DNA from: Actinoplanes palleronii
GTDB lineage: Bacteria; Actinomycetota; Actinomycetes; Mycobacteriales; Micromonosporaceae
Reading direction: 5' to 3'
Assembly (NCBI RefSeq): GCF_016862315.1
Contig: NZ_BOMS01000004.1
Location: 1 to 64,000, forward strand
DNA: 64,000 nt
The notes under the pieces were generated by a model. It ran no database searches, was not told the DNA's origin, and was given only the letters and a program-made list of their open reading frames with translations. Of the stretch, positions 1 to 8,710 are shown in pieces (the first letter of the stretch is position 1; every line of letters starts with the position of its first letter). A program made the position numbers and the translations under genes.

Positions 1-124
1 GCCGCCCCTCCGGTGCCGAGCGCGGACTCCCGCCGCCCGTTCCGTGCCGATCGCGGACTCCGGCCGCCCCTCCGGTGGGGAGCGCGGACCTCCGCCGCCC
101 CATCGGCATCGATCACCCACGCCG
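1..124. repeat. 31-bp tandem repeat, about 3.3 copies
   Basis: Units begin at 1, 32, 63 and 94, each opening with GCCGCCC and the first three ending near GCGGAC. Copies differ at a few positions and the array may continue beyond the left edge. The stretch 1-213 lies downstream of the monooxygenase gene and I see no convincing gene in it. Confidence 0.7.
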
Positions 125-213
125 AGCCGGCGAAGCACCGCTGAGCGACCGCTGGAACCTGGCGAACGCCGCCGGCAGCAGGATCAGCGCCGAGCCGGTC
201 AGGTGCCGGCGGT

Positions 214-1665
214 TCAGCGGAGGTGCTGGGAAGCGTCGTCCCGGCCGCGGAAGTCCGCCGGGCGCAGGCGCGCGGTGCGGCGGCGGTACTCGGCGGCCAT
301 GCCCGGCCAGTTCGTGACGATCCGGCCGGTCGCCGTGCGGTACCAGCTCCGGCAGGACGTCCACACGCTGCCGGCCAGGCGGGACTGCAGCTCCCGGTCG
401 TAGGCCTCGGCGACGTCCGCCCGTACCTCACAAGGTTTTTGATCTTGATCTAGTTGCCGGACGGCCTGGCCGATCCAGCGGGCCTGTGCCTCGTGGAAGT
501 AGACCACCGAGGTGTTGCCGGTGTTCGTATTCGGTCCGTAGACCAGGAACATGTTCGGGAATCCGGGCACCACGAGGCCGAGATAGGCGTGCGCGCCGTC
601 GCGCCACACCTCGTCGAGGCGCACGCCGTCCCGGCCGGTCACCGTGATCGGCACCAGGAACTCGGTCGCCGCGAAGCCGGTCCCGTAGACCAGCACGTCC
701 ACCGGATGCTCCGCGCCGTCCGCGGTACGCACGCCGCCCGCCGTCACCGCGGTCACCGGCTCGGTGACGAGATTGACGTCCGGGCGGGCCAGGGCCGGCA
801 GCCACGCGTTGGTGAACAGCACCCGCTTGCAGCCCATCGGCTCGTCCGGGGTGACCTTGCGGCGCAGTTCCGGATCGCGCACCTGCAGCCTCCGCTGGAG
901 CCGGGACGCGCCGTGCAGCAGCGCGCCCGCGGCCCGGTTGCCCTGCAGCGCGGCACCGGTGACCACGGTCATCGCCCAGGTCCCGGCGCGGGCCGGGGCC
1001 ATCAGCGCCGGGAATCGCGAGTAGAGGGCACGCCGGACCCGGCCGTAGCGGCGGTCCGGTTTGGGCAGCGTCCACGGCGGCGTCCGCTGGAAGACGGTGA
1101 CGTGCGCGGCCGTCCCGGCGATCTCCGGGACCAGCTGGATCGCGCTCGCGCCGGTGCCGATCACCCCGACCCGCCGGCCGGCCAGCGACAGCCCAGGTTC
1201 CCAGTGCGCGGTGTGCAGCGCGGGGCCGTCGAACGTTCCGGGCAGCTGCGGGACGAGCGGGCGGGAGAGCTGGCCGACCGCCGGGATCAGCACGTCCGCC
1301 TCGAGGACCTCGCCACCGGCCGTGGTCACCCGCCAGTCCGTGCCGGTCCAGTCGGCCGCGGTCACCTCGACACCGAGCCGAAGCTTTCCGGCGAGACCGA
1401 AATCGGTCACGCAGCGTTCGAGGTAGGCGAGGATCTCGGCCTGCGGCGGGAAGCGGCGGGTCCAGGCCGGATTCTGCGCGTACGAATAGGAGTAGAGCGG
1501 CGCCGGGATGTCGCACGCGCAGCCGGGATAGACGTTGTCACGCCACACCCCGCCGGGCCGGTCCGCCTTGTCGAGCAGGGTGATGTCGGTGAACCCGGCC
1601 TTGAGCAGCTCGTTCGCGGCCGCGATCCCGCCGAACCCGGCCCCGATGATCAGGATCCGGGTCAT
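214..1665 (-). CDS. Baeyer-Villiger type flavin monooxygenase
   Basis: A 483-residue FAD/NADPH monooxygenase expected to insert oxygen next to a ketone, giving an ester or lactone. The N-terminus has the FAD-binding Rossmann motif GAGFGG (about residues 8-13). The Baeyer-Villiger fingerprint FxGxxxHxxxW is intact as FDGPALHTAHW (about residues 143-153). A second dinucleotide fold follows at GVIGTGASA. Length is slightly short of the usual 500-550. The start overlaps the stop of the upstream GMC oxidase by 4 bp (ATGA), so the two are translationally coupled. The divergent alpha/beta hydrolase at 3446 could open the ester product; that pathway is inference and the substrate is unknown. Confidence 0.9.
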   Translation of the reverse strand: MTRILIIGAGFGGIAAANELLKAGFTDITLLDKADRPGGVWRDNVYPGCACDIPAPLYSYSYAQNPAWTRRFPPQAEILAYLERCVTDFGLAGKLRLGVEVTAADWTGTDWRVTTAGGEVLEADVLIPAVGQLSRPLVPQLPGTFDGPALHTAHWEPGLSLAGRRVGVIGTGASAIQLVPEIAGTAAHVTVFQRTPPWTLPKPDRRYGRVRRALYSRFPALMAPARAGTWAMTVVTGAALQGNRAAGALLHGASRLQRRLQVRDPELRRKVTPDEPMGCKRVLFTNAWLPALARPDVNLVTEPVTAVTAGGVRTADGAEHPVDVLVYGTGFAATEFLVPITVTGRDGVRLDEVWRDGAHAYLGLVVPGFPNMFLVYGPNTNTGNTSVVYFHEAQARWIGQAVRQLDQDQKPCEVRADVAEAYDRELQSRLAGSVWTSCRSWYRTATGRIVTNWPGMAAEYRRRTARLRPADFRGRDDASQHLR

Positions 1666-3326
1666 CGGTTCTCGATGGGGAGAAGTCGCAGGGCCGCCGG
1701 CGCGGTGCCCGGGACCACCGGATGGCGGGGCGGTATCGGATTTATCGGTACATAGCTATCGGCTGGCCGACGATCGTCTTCCCCTCTGTTCGGCCACAGC
1801 GCCACCGCCCGCTCGGCGAGGGCCGTGATGGTCAGCGACGGGTTCACCCCGAGGTTCGCCGCCACCACCGACCCGTCGATCACGTGCAGCCCGGGATGCC
1901 CGAACAGCCGGTGATACGGATCGACCACCCCGTGCTCCGGATCCGCCCCGATCGCGCACCCGCCGATGAAGTGCCCGGTGACCGGCTTGCCGACCAGCTC
2001 GGTGTAGGAACCCAGCGGCACCCCGTCGACCTTCTCCGCGACCCGCCGGGCCACGTCGTGCGCGGCCGGCACCCACTCCGGGCTCGGCTCGCCCACCCCG
2101 GGCCGGCTGTTCAGCCGCCCCCGCCGGCGGAACACCGTGATCGAGTTGTCCAGCGGCTGCATGGCCAGCAGCACCACGGTCTGCCGGGACCAGTCCCGCG
2201 GCGACAGGTACAACCGCAGGTCCCGGCCCGCCCGGGCGAGCGTCTTCAGACCCGCCCACCAGCGCGGCCGGTTGCCGGCGTCGTCGACGAGCACGGTGGA
2301 GAGCAGCGCGAGCAGGTTGCTGCCCGGCCCGTACCGCACCGGCTCGACGTGGGTGACCGGGTCCGGGTGGATCGACGAGGTGATCGCCACCCCGTGGCTG
2401 TAGTCGCGGTCGGTGCGCCGGGTCCGCGCGCCCAGGATGGACTCCGAGTTGGTCCGGCTCAGCTCGCCCAGCCGCGGCGAGACCCCGGGCAGCCGGCCGC
2501 GGTCACGCAGCCGGTGCAGCAGCCGCTGGGTGCCGAGCGCGCCGGCCGCGAACACCACCTGCTCCGCGGTGAACGTCCGGCTCCGCAGGCCACCGGTCCG
2601 GCGGGTGTGCACCGCGTACCCGCCGCCGGGCAGCGGCCGCACGTCGCGGACCGTGGTCAGCGGGTGCACCCGCGCACCGGCCCGCTCGGCCAGGTAGAGA
2701 TAGTTCTTGACCAGGGTGTTCTTGGCGTTGCCCCGGCAGCCGGTCATGCACGAGCCGCACAGCGTGCAGGTCCTGCGCTCCGGGCCGGCCCCGCCGAAGA
2801 ACGGGTCCGGCGTTGCGGCGCCGGGTTCGCTGCCGAACAAGACCCCCACCGGGGTACGTCGATACGTGTGCCCGACACCCAGATCCTCGGCCACGGCTCG
2901 CAGCACCCGGTCGGAGGCGGTCTCCACGGGGTTGACGGTCACCCCGAGCATCCGCTTGGCCTGGTCGTAGTAGGGGGCGAGCTCCCGCTCCCAGTCGGTG
3001 ATCGCGGACCACTGCGGGTCGGCGTAGAACGCGGCGGGCGGCTCGTAGAGCGTGTTCGCGTAGCCGAGGGAGCCGCCACCGACACCGGCCCCCGACATGA
3101 TCAGCACGTTCTTCAGCAGGGTGAGCCGGAGGATGCCGTAACAGCCCAGCGCCGGGGCGTAGACGTAGTCGCGCAGCCGCCAGGACGTGGTGGCGAACTG
3201 CTCGTCGGTGAATCGGCGGCCGGCCTCGAGAACGCCGACGCGGTAGCCCTTCTCGGTCAGCCGCAGCGCGGTCACGCTGCCGCCGAACCCGGAGCCGATC
3301 ACGAGGACGTCGTAGTCGTACGACAT
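1662..3326 (-). CDS. GMC-family oxidoreductase, cholesterol-oxidase-like
   Basis: A 554-residue FAD-dependent GMC oxidoreductase that should oxidise an alcohol to a ketone or aldehyde. It opens with a dinucleotide fold (VIGSGFGGS, about residues 9-17) and has the flavin-contact region GAGVGGGSLGYAN near residue 80. A cysteine cluster CTLCGSCMTGCR near residue 187 is the feature of the ChoD-like branch of the family. The C-terminal GMC region has the conserved histidine in TGHFIGGCAIG and asparagine in NLGVNPSLTITALAERA. It is first in a two-gene operon with the Baeyer-Villiger enzyme. Producing a ketone that its neighbour then oxygenates would fit, but the substrate (sterol or other cyclic alcohol) cannot be read from the sequence. 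Confidence 0.9.
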   Translation of the reverse strand: MSYDYDVLVIGSGFGGSVTALRLTEKGYRVGVLEAGRRFTDEQFATTSWRLRDYVYAPALGCYGILRLTLLKNVLIMSGAGVGGGSLGYANTLYEPPAAFYADPQWSAITDWERELAPYYDQAKRMLGVTVNPVETASDRVLRAVAEDLGVGHTYRRTPVGVLFGSEPGAATPDPFFGGAGPERRTCTLCGSCMTGCRGNAKNTLVKNYLYLAERAGARVHPLTTVRDVRPLPGGGYAVHTRRTGGLRSRTFTAEQVVFAAGALGTQRLLHRLRDRGRLPGVSPRLGELSRTNSESILGARTRRTDRDYSHGVAITSSIHPDPVTHVEPVRYGPGSNLLALLSTVLVDDAGNRPRWWAGLKTLARAGRDLRLYLSPRDWSRQTVVLLAMQPLDNSITVFRRRGRLNSRPGVGEPSPEWVPAAHDVARRVAEKVDGVPLGSYTELVGKPVTGHFIGGCAIGADPEHGVVDPYHRLFGHPGLHVIDGSVVAANLGVNPSLTITALAERAVALWPNRGEDDRRPADSYVPINPIPPRHPVVPGTAPAALRLLPIENR

Positions 3327-3351
3327 CGCCGTAGCATCACGCCCTTATTGG

Positions 3352-3370
3352 CAACATGTCAACAACGTGT
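3352..3370. promoter_or_regulatory. Direct-repeat candidate operator in divergent promoter
   Basis: Between the GMC oxidase and the hydrolase, CAACATGT (3352-3359) recurs as CAACGTGT (3363-3370), an 11-bp period, in a locally AT-richer stretch. It could bind a regulator of both divergent units. No regulator gene is adjacent. Confidence 0.3.
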
Positions 3371-3445
3371 TTCCGGTCTTGCTCGCAGCGTCAATCCACC
3401 CGCTTGACCCTCCCCATCCCGCCCGGCTCCCGGCATGGTGCTCCG

Positions 3446-4258
3446 ATGACCTCGCTGACCCACGACCGGCGCGGCGCCGGCCCGCCGCTGCTGCTGATCC
3501 ACGGCATCGGCAGCCACTGGCAGGTGTGGGCGCCGCTGCTCGACCGGCTGGCCCCGCACCGCGACGTGATCAGCGTCGACCTGCCCGGCTTCGGCACGTC
3601 CCCGCTCTGGCCGGCGCCGGCCGCCGGTGTCACGCCCGGCTCGGTGCCGCACCTCGCCGGCCTGGTCGAGTCGTTCCTGGACACGCTCGGCCTGGGCGCC
3701 GTCGAGGTCGGCGGCAGCTCGATGGGCGGCGGCATCGCCCTGGAACTCGGGCGGCGCGGCCGGGCGAGCGCCGTCACCGCGTTCTCCCCGGTCGGCTTCT
3801 GGCCGACCGGCGGCGGGCGCTGGGGCCGGTTCGTGGTCGGCGCCGCGCGGGCCGGCAGCACCACGCTGGACCCGCTGCTGCCCCGGCTGCTGGCGACCCG
3901 GGCCGGGCGGGCCGCGCTGTGCTCGGTCTTCTACGCCCACCCGTCCCGGCTGGACCCGCAGGAGTGCCTGTCGGCGGCCCGTGCGCTGGCGCGGGCGCCC
4001 GGGTTTGCGGCGTCACGGACCGCGTTCGGCGGGCTCACGCCGTGGTCAGGAGCGGACATCGGGCCGCTGGCCGGGGTGCCGGTGACGATCGCGTGGGGCA
4101 CCCGGGATGCCGTGCTGCCGTACCGTAAACAGGCCTTCCGGGCCCGCGCGGCGCTGCCGGGTGCCCGGCACGTGACGCTGCCGGGCTGCGGGCACCTGCC
4201 GTTCCCGGACGCGCCGGACCGCTGCGCCGAGTTGCTGCTGTCGGCTCAGTCCCAGTAG
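3446..4258 (+). CDS. Alpha/beta hydrolase
   Basis: A 270-residue alpha/beta-fold hydrolase. The oxyanion region is LLLIHGIGSHWQVW (HG motif), the nucleophile elbow is GGSSMGGGIALE (Ser in GxSxG), the acid is probably the Asp of AWGTRDAVLP, and the catalytic His is in GCGHLPFPD. Start ATG 3446 is chosen because an in-frame GTG/ATG further upstream would place the protein start inside the divergent promoter. It faces the GMC/Baeyer-Villiger operon and may hydrolyse the ester that the latter makes (inference). It is convergent with the next gene and overlaps its 3' end by 13 bp. Confidence 0.88.
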   Translation: MTSLTHDRRGAGPPLLLIHGIGSHWQVWAPLLDRLAPHRDVISVDLPGFGTSPLWPAPAAGVTPGSVPHLAGLVESFLDTLGLGAVEVGGSSMGGGIALELGRRGRASAVTAFSPVGFWPTGGGRWGRFVVGAARAGSTTLDPLLPRLLATRAGRAALCSVFYAHPSRLDPQECLSAARALARAPGFAASRTAFGGLTPWSGADIGPLAGVPVTIAWGTRDAVLPYRKQAFRARAALPGARHVTLPGCGHLPFPDAPDRCAELLLSAQSQ

Positions 4259-5469
4259 GTCAGCAGGAACTTTGTGTCGGCGGCGGCGCCGGACGGGTCG
4301 CGGCACGTGATCCGTACGTCGCCAGTCGCGGTCCGGGCCACGCAGGACGCCGCCGTGTCATACGCGGTGACCTGCAGATTCCCGCTCTTCAGGGCCAGCC
4401 CGGGCAGCTCGACACGGTACTCACCCGGCTCGGACCGGGTGACCGCCGCCGCCTGCCCGCCGCTGCTGAACTGGGCCACGCCCTCCGGCGTGTAGGAGGC
4501 CTCGGCCGGCCGGTCGGCCAGCACGTGGGCGCCGGCGACACCGGGCGCGCCGACACCGAGCGTGAACGTCACCGCGAACCGCGCGTCCACCGGCTGCCCA
4601 CCGGCGTCGCGGCACCGCACCCGCGCGGCGAGATAGCGCCCCTCCGGGTAGGCGAACCACCGCTCCACCCCGCACACGGTCGCCGCGTCGGCCACCGGCG
4701 TGACCCGCACGGTCCCGCCCTCGACGGCTTCCAACCCACCGAAATAGACCACGTACGACCCGACGTCCTCGCGCCCGGCCGAGTTCGCCCCGCCCGCGGA
4801 GTTGTGGCTGTACGCGTCCTCCACGGTCTGACTGGTCCGGCCCGGATCACCCAGTCGCAGGTAGGCGGCGGTCCCCCCGGTCTCGCCCCCGGGGCTCACG
4901 TCCCAGAAGTGTGCGGTGAAACCACTGTCCGCCGCCGCGCCGGACCTGTCGAAGCAGTCCACCTGGACCAGCTCGTCGGCACCCTCGGGCCGCCAGTCCG
5001 GCAGTGTGCAGATCCGGTCATCACCGGTCACCGGTGTCACCGCGGCGACGCCGCCGTCCCGGCCGAGCTTGCCGAACACGACCAGGTAGCGCCCGGTCCC
5101 GGTCCGCTCGACGGTGTTCGGCGCGTCCGCCGAGTTGCACTGCCGGTCCGGCTGGTAGCGGTCCTCCGCGGGACGGTCGGCCAGCACGTACCCGGTCATC
5201 TCGTGCGCCACCCGGCAGGCCGGCACGTGCGCCACCGGATCCGGCTTGGCCGCCCAGGTCACCGCCATCACCAGGATCGGCAGCACCCCACCGGCCACCG
5301 CCACCACGGCGACCAGCGCGCTGATCCGCGGCTCGGACCGGCTGACCCGCTCCCCGGGCGACAGCCAGTCCCCGACCACGGTCATCGCCCGGCCACCCAC
5401 CCGGTCCAGCCGCTCCCGCCAGTCCGCCACGCCCCGCGCCGGCGTCAGAGGCACCCCGAACTCCCGCAA
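4246..5469 (-). CDS. Membrane-anchored secreted protein with three tandem beta repeats
   Basis: A 407-residue protein with a short cytoplasmic N-terminus, one transmembrane segment (about residues 50-70) and a long exported part. The exported part is three diverged copies of a roughly 105-residue module. Each copy has a YxLADRPAE or similar opening, a Ser/Asn run, RxGxGxYxVxFxxL, a VTP/VTA strand, and usually two cysteines ending in VxCxDxxGxxxDxxF. This module occurs in many actinobacterial secreted proteins of unknown function. Paired cysteines suggest a disulfide per repeat. Its start lies 25 bp inside the 3' end of the upstream lipoprotein gene, so they are probably coupled and may act together at the cell surface. 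No enzyme motif is visible. Confidence 0.8.
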   Translation of the reverse strand: MREFGVPLTPARGVADWRERLDRVGGRAMTVVGDWLSPGERVSRSEPRISALVAVVAVAGGVLPILVMAVTWAAKPDPVAHVPACRVAHEMTGYVLADRPAEDRYQPDRQCNSADAPNTVERTGTGRYLVVFGKLGRDGGVAAVTPVTGDDRICTLPDWRPEGADELVQVDCFDRSGAAADSGFTAHFWDVSPGGETGGTAAYLRLGDPGRTSQTVEDAYSHNSAGGANSAGREDVGSYVVYFGGLEAVEGGTVRVTPVADAATVCGVERWFAYPEGRYLAARVRCRDAGGQPVDARFAVTFTLGVGAPGVAGAHVLADRPAEASYTPEGVAQFSSGGQAAAVTRSEPGEYRVELPGLALKSGNLQVTAYDTAASCVARTATGDVRITCRDPSGAAADTKFLLTYWD

Positions 5470-6431
5470 CCCACGGCCCGCCCCTTTTCCCGTACGAGAC
5501 CTCTCACCGAGGCCGCAGTCCTGCCCTGCGCCGCGGCCTTCTCCGGCGCCGTGGTCCTCGCCGGCGAGGCGGTCTTCGCCGGAGCCGCCGGCGGGTCCGC
5601 CGGGTCGGGCTGTACCGGTGAGGCCGGTTCGGTCGCCGGATTCGGATCCTTCTTCACCGGCCTCTTCGGCCGGTTCGACGGCTTCGATGGGGTTCCGGTG
5701 TCCGAGGTGACCGACGGATCCCGCATACCCCGCCGATCCGGCATGCCCGATCGATCCCGGGTGGTCCGGGAACGATCGTCGCCTCGCGACCGCCCGGACC
5801 GGACCGACGGCCGCTCCCGATCGCTGCGCCGCGCGGCGCTCCCGGCCGAACCGGAATCCCGCGTCACCCCGCCGGCCCCGTTCCGGGTCACCCCGCTGTT
5901 TCGGCTGAGGTTCGCACCATCGGTCCCGCCGCGGTTCGCACTGTTGGTCCCGCCGCGGTTCGCATCGTTGGTCCCGCTCCGCGGCGCGCCGTCGGTTCCG
6001 GGCGCGCTGAGGGTTCCCGGAGCCGAGCGGGCACTTCCCGCCGGATCACCGGCCGCCGAGGTCTCGTCACCCGGAAGCTCGTCACCCGGTAGGACATCGC
6101 GCACCGGCCCTTCCGGAGCGAGCACGATCCGCCCCGGCCCACCGGACTGCCCGACCCCGGGCTGAGCCACACCGGGTTGAGCCGGGATCGGCTGGGCCGC
6201 AACACCGGCGAGATCCGGCTGCCCCGCGCCGGGCCGGGCTCCACCGGGCTGGCCGGCGCCGGGATCACTGCCGCCGGGCTGACCAGCACCGGCCGGGCCG
6301 GGCGGCAGGCTGTCCGCCACCGGCGTGAACATCCGCGGCGCCTGAGCCGAGTCCGCAGCGGACCCACCGCACCCGGCCAGCGGCGTCACGGCCAGCACCG
6401 CGGCCATCAGGAGGAACCGTCCTCGTTTCAC
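5445..6431 (-). CDS. Low-complexity putative lipoprotein
   Basis: A 328-residue lipoprotein candidate. GTG 6431 is chosen because GGAGG sits 4 nt upstream and translation then begins with a positive N-terminus, a hydrophobic stretch and the lipobox LAGC (Cys about residue 21). The rest is disordered: Gly/Pro/Gln repeats (GAGQPGG, AQPGV units), a middle of Thr-Asn-Ala-Asn-Arg-Gly units, an Arg/Asp/Ser region and a Lys/Pro/Ala tail ending in GCGSSGCL. The open frame continues upstream to 7148, but that part is antisense to the sirtuin and is rejected. It probably forms an extended surface or wall-spanning anchor. Its 3' end overlaps the triple-repeat gene. Function is not recognised. Confidence 0.65.
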   Translation of the reverse strand: MKRGRFLLMAAVLAVTPLAGCGGSAADSAQAPRMFTPVADSLPPGPAGAGQPGGSDPGAGQPGGARPGAGQPDLAGVAAQPIPAQPGVAQPGVGQSGGPGRIVLAPEGPVRDVLPGDELPGDETSAAGDPAGSARSAPGTLSAPGTDGAPRSGTNDANRGGTNSANRGGTDGANLSRNSGVTRNGAGGVTRDSGSAGSAARRSDRERPSVRSGRSRGDDRSRTTRDRSGMPDRRGMRDPSVTSDTGTPSKPSNRPKRPVKKDPNPATEPASPVQPDPADPPAAPAKTASPARTTAPEKAAAQGRTAASVRGLVREKGRAVGCGSSGCL

Positions 6432-6564
6432 CGCACCTCCACCACCGAGCCGTCTGCTCCTCAAACGACCCACGGCGGGAACGGTGATGCGGCCCGCCGC
6501 GGCCGCTGCCACACTTCTCACCGATACGTGGGAGCACCCCGCCCCGGACGAGGAGCACACCGAG

Positions 6565-7320
6565 ATGGCCCTGAGCGACGCCGCGAAACTGCTGCAGAAG
6601 GCCCGCCACGTGGTCGTCTTCACCGGCGCCGGCATCTCGGCGGAGAGTGGCGTCGCCACGTTCCGGGACGCGCTCACCGGCCTGTGGTCCCGGTTCGACG
6701 CGCAGTCCCTGGCCACCCCGCAGGCCTTCGCCGAGGACCCGGACCTGGTCTGGGGCTGGTACGAGTGGCGCCGCCAGCAGGTCCAGCAGGTCCGCCCGAA
6801 CCACGGCCACCTCGCCGTGGCCCGGCTGAAGGACCACGTCCCCCAGCTCACGGTGATCACCCAGAACGTCGACGACCTGCACGAACGCGCCGGCTCCGAC
6901 ACACCGACGCACTTGCACGGCAGTCTCTTCGCCCCGCGCTGCGCCACCTGTTCCCGCCCGGCCCCGCTGCCCGCGACCACGGAGGAGCAGCCCGCCGAGG
7001 GCAGCCGGGTGCCCCCGCCCCGCTGCGCCCACTGCGCCGGCCCGGTCCGCCCGGGCGTCGTCTGGTTCGGCGAGGCCCTCCCCGAGCAGGCCCTGGAGTC
7101 CGCCGTCCGCGCCGCCTCGTCCTGCGACGTCCTGCTCACCGTCGGCACGTCCGGCCTGGTCTACCCGGCCGCCGAGATCCCCCGCCTGGCCGCCCGCTCC
7201 GGTGCCGCCGTGATCCAGGTCAACCCCCAGCCCACCCCGCTGGATCCCCTGGCCGCGGTGAACCTCCCCGGCCCCGCCGCCGAACTGCTCCCCGCCCTGC
7301 TCACCACCACCTGGCCCTGA
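6565..7320 (+). CDS. Sir2-family NAD-dependent protein deacylase (CobB-like)
   Basis: A 251-residue sirtuin that removes acyl groups from lysines using NAD+. The NAD-binding GAGISAESGVATFRD comes near residue 20, then TQNVDDLHERAG and the catalytic His in THLHGSLF. A zinc-binding module has the pairs CATC and CAHC, followed by RPGVVWFGEALP and GTSGLVYPAAEIP. All family landmarks are present and length is normal. ATG 6565 is preferred over an upstream in-frame start because it begins right before the conserved helix and has a GAGGAG element upstream. It is divergent from the lipoprotein gene. Confidence 0.93.
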   Translation: MALSDAAKLLQKARHVVVFTGAGISAESGVATFRDALTGLWSRFDAQSLATPQAFAEDPDLVWGWYEWRRQQVQQVRPNHGHLAVARLKDHVPQLTVITQNVDDLHERAGSDTPTHLHGSLFAPRCATCSRPAPLPATTEEQPAEGSRVPPPRCAHCAGPVRPGVVWFGEALPEQALESAVRAASSCDVLLTVGTSGLVYPAAEIPRLAARSGAAVIQVNPQPTPLDPLAAVNLPGPAAELLPALLTTTWP

Positions 7321-7369
7321 CCGCCGCTGCCCACCCCATAACGGCCGCTGGGCACCAGCCGGGGCGCCG
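7321..7369. repeat. Copy of the CATAACGGCC...CACCAGCCGG intergenic motif
   Basis: The sequence CCCATAACGGCC, then a CACCAGCCGG block, lies between the convergent sirtuin and DUF4832 genes. The same order of blocks recurs three times at 48124-48340. Position between convergent 3' ends suggests a role in termination or a dispersed repeat. Confidence 0.4.
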
Positions 7370-8680
7370 CTACTTGACCGTCACCGTGAGGCCGAGCGGG
7401 TTGGTGCCGGTGTCCGGGTTCCAGGTGTCCGGGTTGGCGAGGCGGATCGCGTACGCCGGGGTCGCCGCCAGCCGCGTCGACGGGTCCGGCAACGACAGCG
7501 CCAGGTCATACGCTCCGGCCTTCGACGGGGCGGTGAACGAGACCGTGAGCGCGACCGTCCTCCCCGGCGCCCAGGTCCGCACGTCCGCCGGGATCATCAC
7601 GGACTGGGTGATCGGGCCGCTCAGCACGAGGCGGACCGGCCGCTTCTGGGCCGGCGCCGCGTACCCCTGGTTGGTGAGCGTCAAGCGAACCGTGACCGCG
7701 CCGTTCACCTTGACCGTGCTGGGCGCCGCGGCCGAGACCAGGCTCAACCGGTAACCGAGGCGGCGGGACGCCTCGGCCAGGCCGTCGGCACCCCACGAGG
7801 TGAGCACGTCGGTGTTGAAACTCGGGTTCAGGTACGTCCAGTGATAGGCCGCCAGCTCGCTCGACGCCGACGCCCAGCCGGACCGGTCGGACGGTGCGCA
7901 GGTCTCCCCGCCGACCAGCATCGACGGGCTCTGCGCGGCCATCCAGGCGAAGTCGGTGTCGGCCGGGAACGTGCCGTAGTCGTCGGTGCCGGCCAGGAAG
8001 CAGTCATCGTGGATGCCGACCCGGGCCGCGTACGCCGCCGGGACCAGGCGCTTCTTGATCTCCGGCGTGCGCACCTGGATCGGGGCCGTGGTGGCGGCGA
8101 GCAGCGCGTTGATCACCTTGCGGCGGTCCGGCCAGGCGGCGAAGTTCTGGGTGTAGTACCACTCGCCCCAGCGGCCGACGAAGCCCGCCTGCAGCGCGGT
8201 GATCAGGTCGGCGTTCTGGGTGAGCAGCGGGGCGAGCTGCCGGATGTGCTTGACCACCCGGGCGACCGGCGCGTCGGCGTCGTCGTCGGCGGTGTACGCG
8301 AACCGGAGCACCAGCTTCACCCCGGCCTGGCGGGCCGCGGCGAAGTCCGCCTTGATCAGGTTCAGGTCGGCGGCCGCGAGGGTGTCGCTGTCGCGGTAGC
8401 GCTCCAGGTAGACGATCCGGTAGACGACGCTGTGCGCCTCGGACTCCCGGGCCGCGGCCAGGGCGTCGGCGTCCAGCGGCGCCCAGCCGGTGCCGTCGGC
8501 GTACAGATGGGTCTCGGACCAGGAGAAGAAGCCGCGGCCCGGGTTGGCGAAGTCGGCGTCGGAGGCGTCGTAGGTCCGGGTGGTGGACGTCGTCGCCGGC
8601 GGCGCGGCACAGGCCACCCCGGGCAGCAGGAGAACGGTCGCAGCGGCTACCACCGGCAGGATTCGCATGCCCGCGTTCAT
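7370..8680 (-). CDS. Secreted DUF4874/DUF4832 protein
   Basis: A 436-residue exported protein. The signal peptide is residues 1-25 (hydrophobic run ending ACA-A). The N-terminal half begins with NPGRGFFSW and contains VVYRIVYLERYRDSD, LVLRFAYT and FVGRWGEWYYT, the hallmarks of DUF4874, which resembles a TIM-barrel sugar-active fold. The second part (RTPEIKKRLVP, IHDDCFLAGTDDYGTFP) matches DUF4832, and the end is a beta-sandwich. Such proteins often sit with glycan genes and are suspected glycoside hydrolases, but no activity is established. An alternative start is the internal Met at residue 5. It is convergent with the sirtuin gene. Confidence 0.85.
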   Translation of the reverse strand: MNAGMRILPVVAAATVLLLPGVACAAPPATTSTTRTYDASDADFANPGRGFFSWSETHLYADGTGWAPLDADALAAARESEAHSVVYRIVYLERYRDSDTLAAADLNLIKADFAAARQAGVKLVLRFAYTADDDADAPVARVVKHIRQLAPLLTQNADLITALQAGFVGRWGEWYYTQNFAAWPDRRKVINALLAATTAPIQVRTPEIKKRLVPAAYAARVGIHDDCFLAGTDDYGTFPADTDFAWMAAQSPSMLVGGETCAPSDRSGWASASSELAAYHWTYLNPSFNTDVLTSWGADGLAEASRRLGYRLSLVSAAAPSTVKVNGAVTVRLTLTNQGYAAPAQKRPVRLVLSGPITQSVMIPADVRTWAPGRTVALTVSFTAPSKAGAYDLALSLPDPSTRLAATPAYAIRLANPDTWNPDTGTNPLGLTVTVK

Positions 8681-8710
8681 CGTCGGAGCGCCACGGGAGC
8701 TGAGAGGGAA

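Noticed and set aside
6432-7148. N-terminal extension of the lipoprotein frame
   Set aside because: This part is antisense to the sirtuin gene, and a signal peptide with a good ribosome site begins at 6431.
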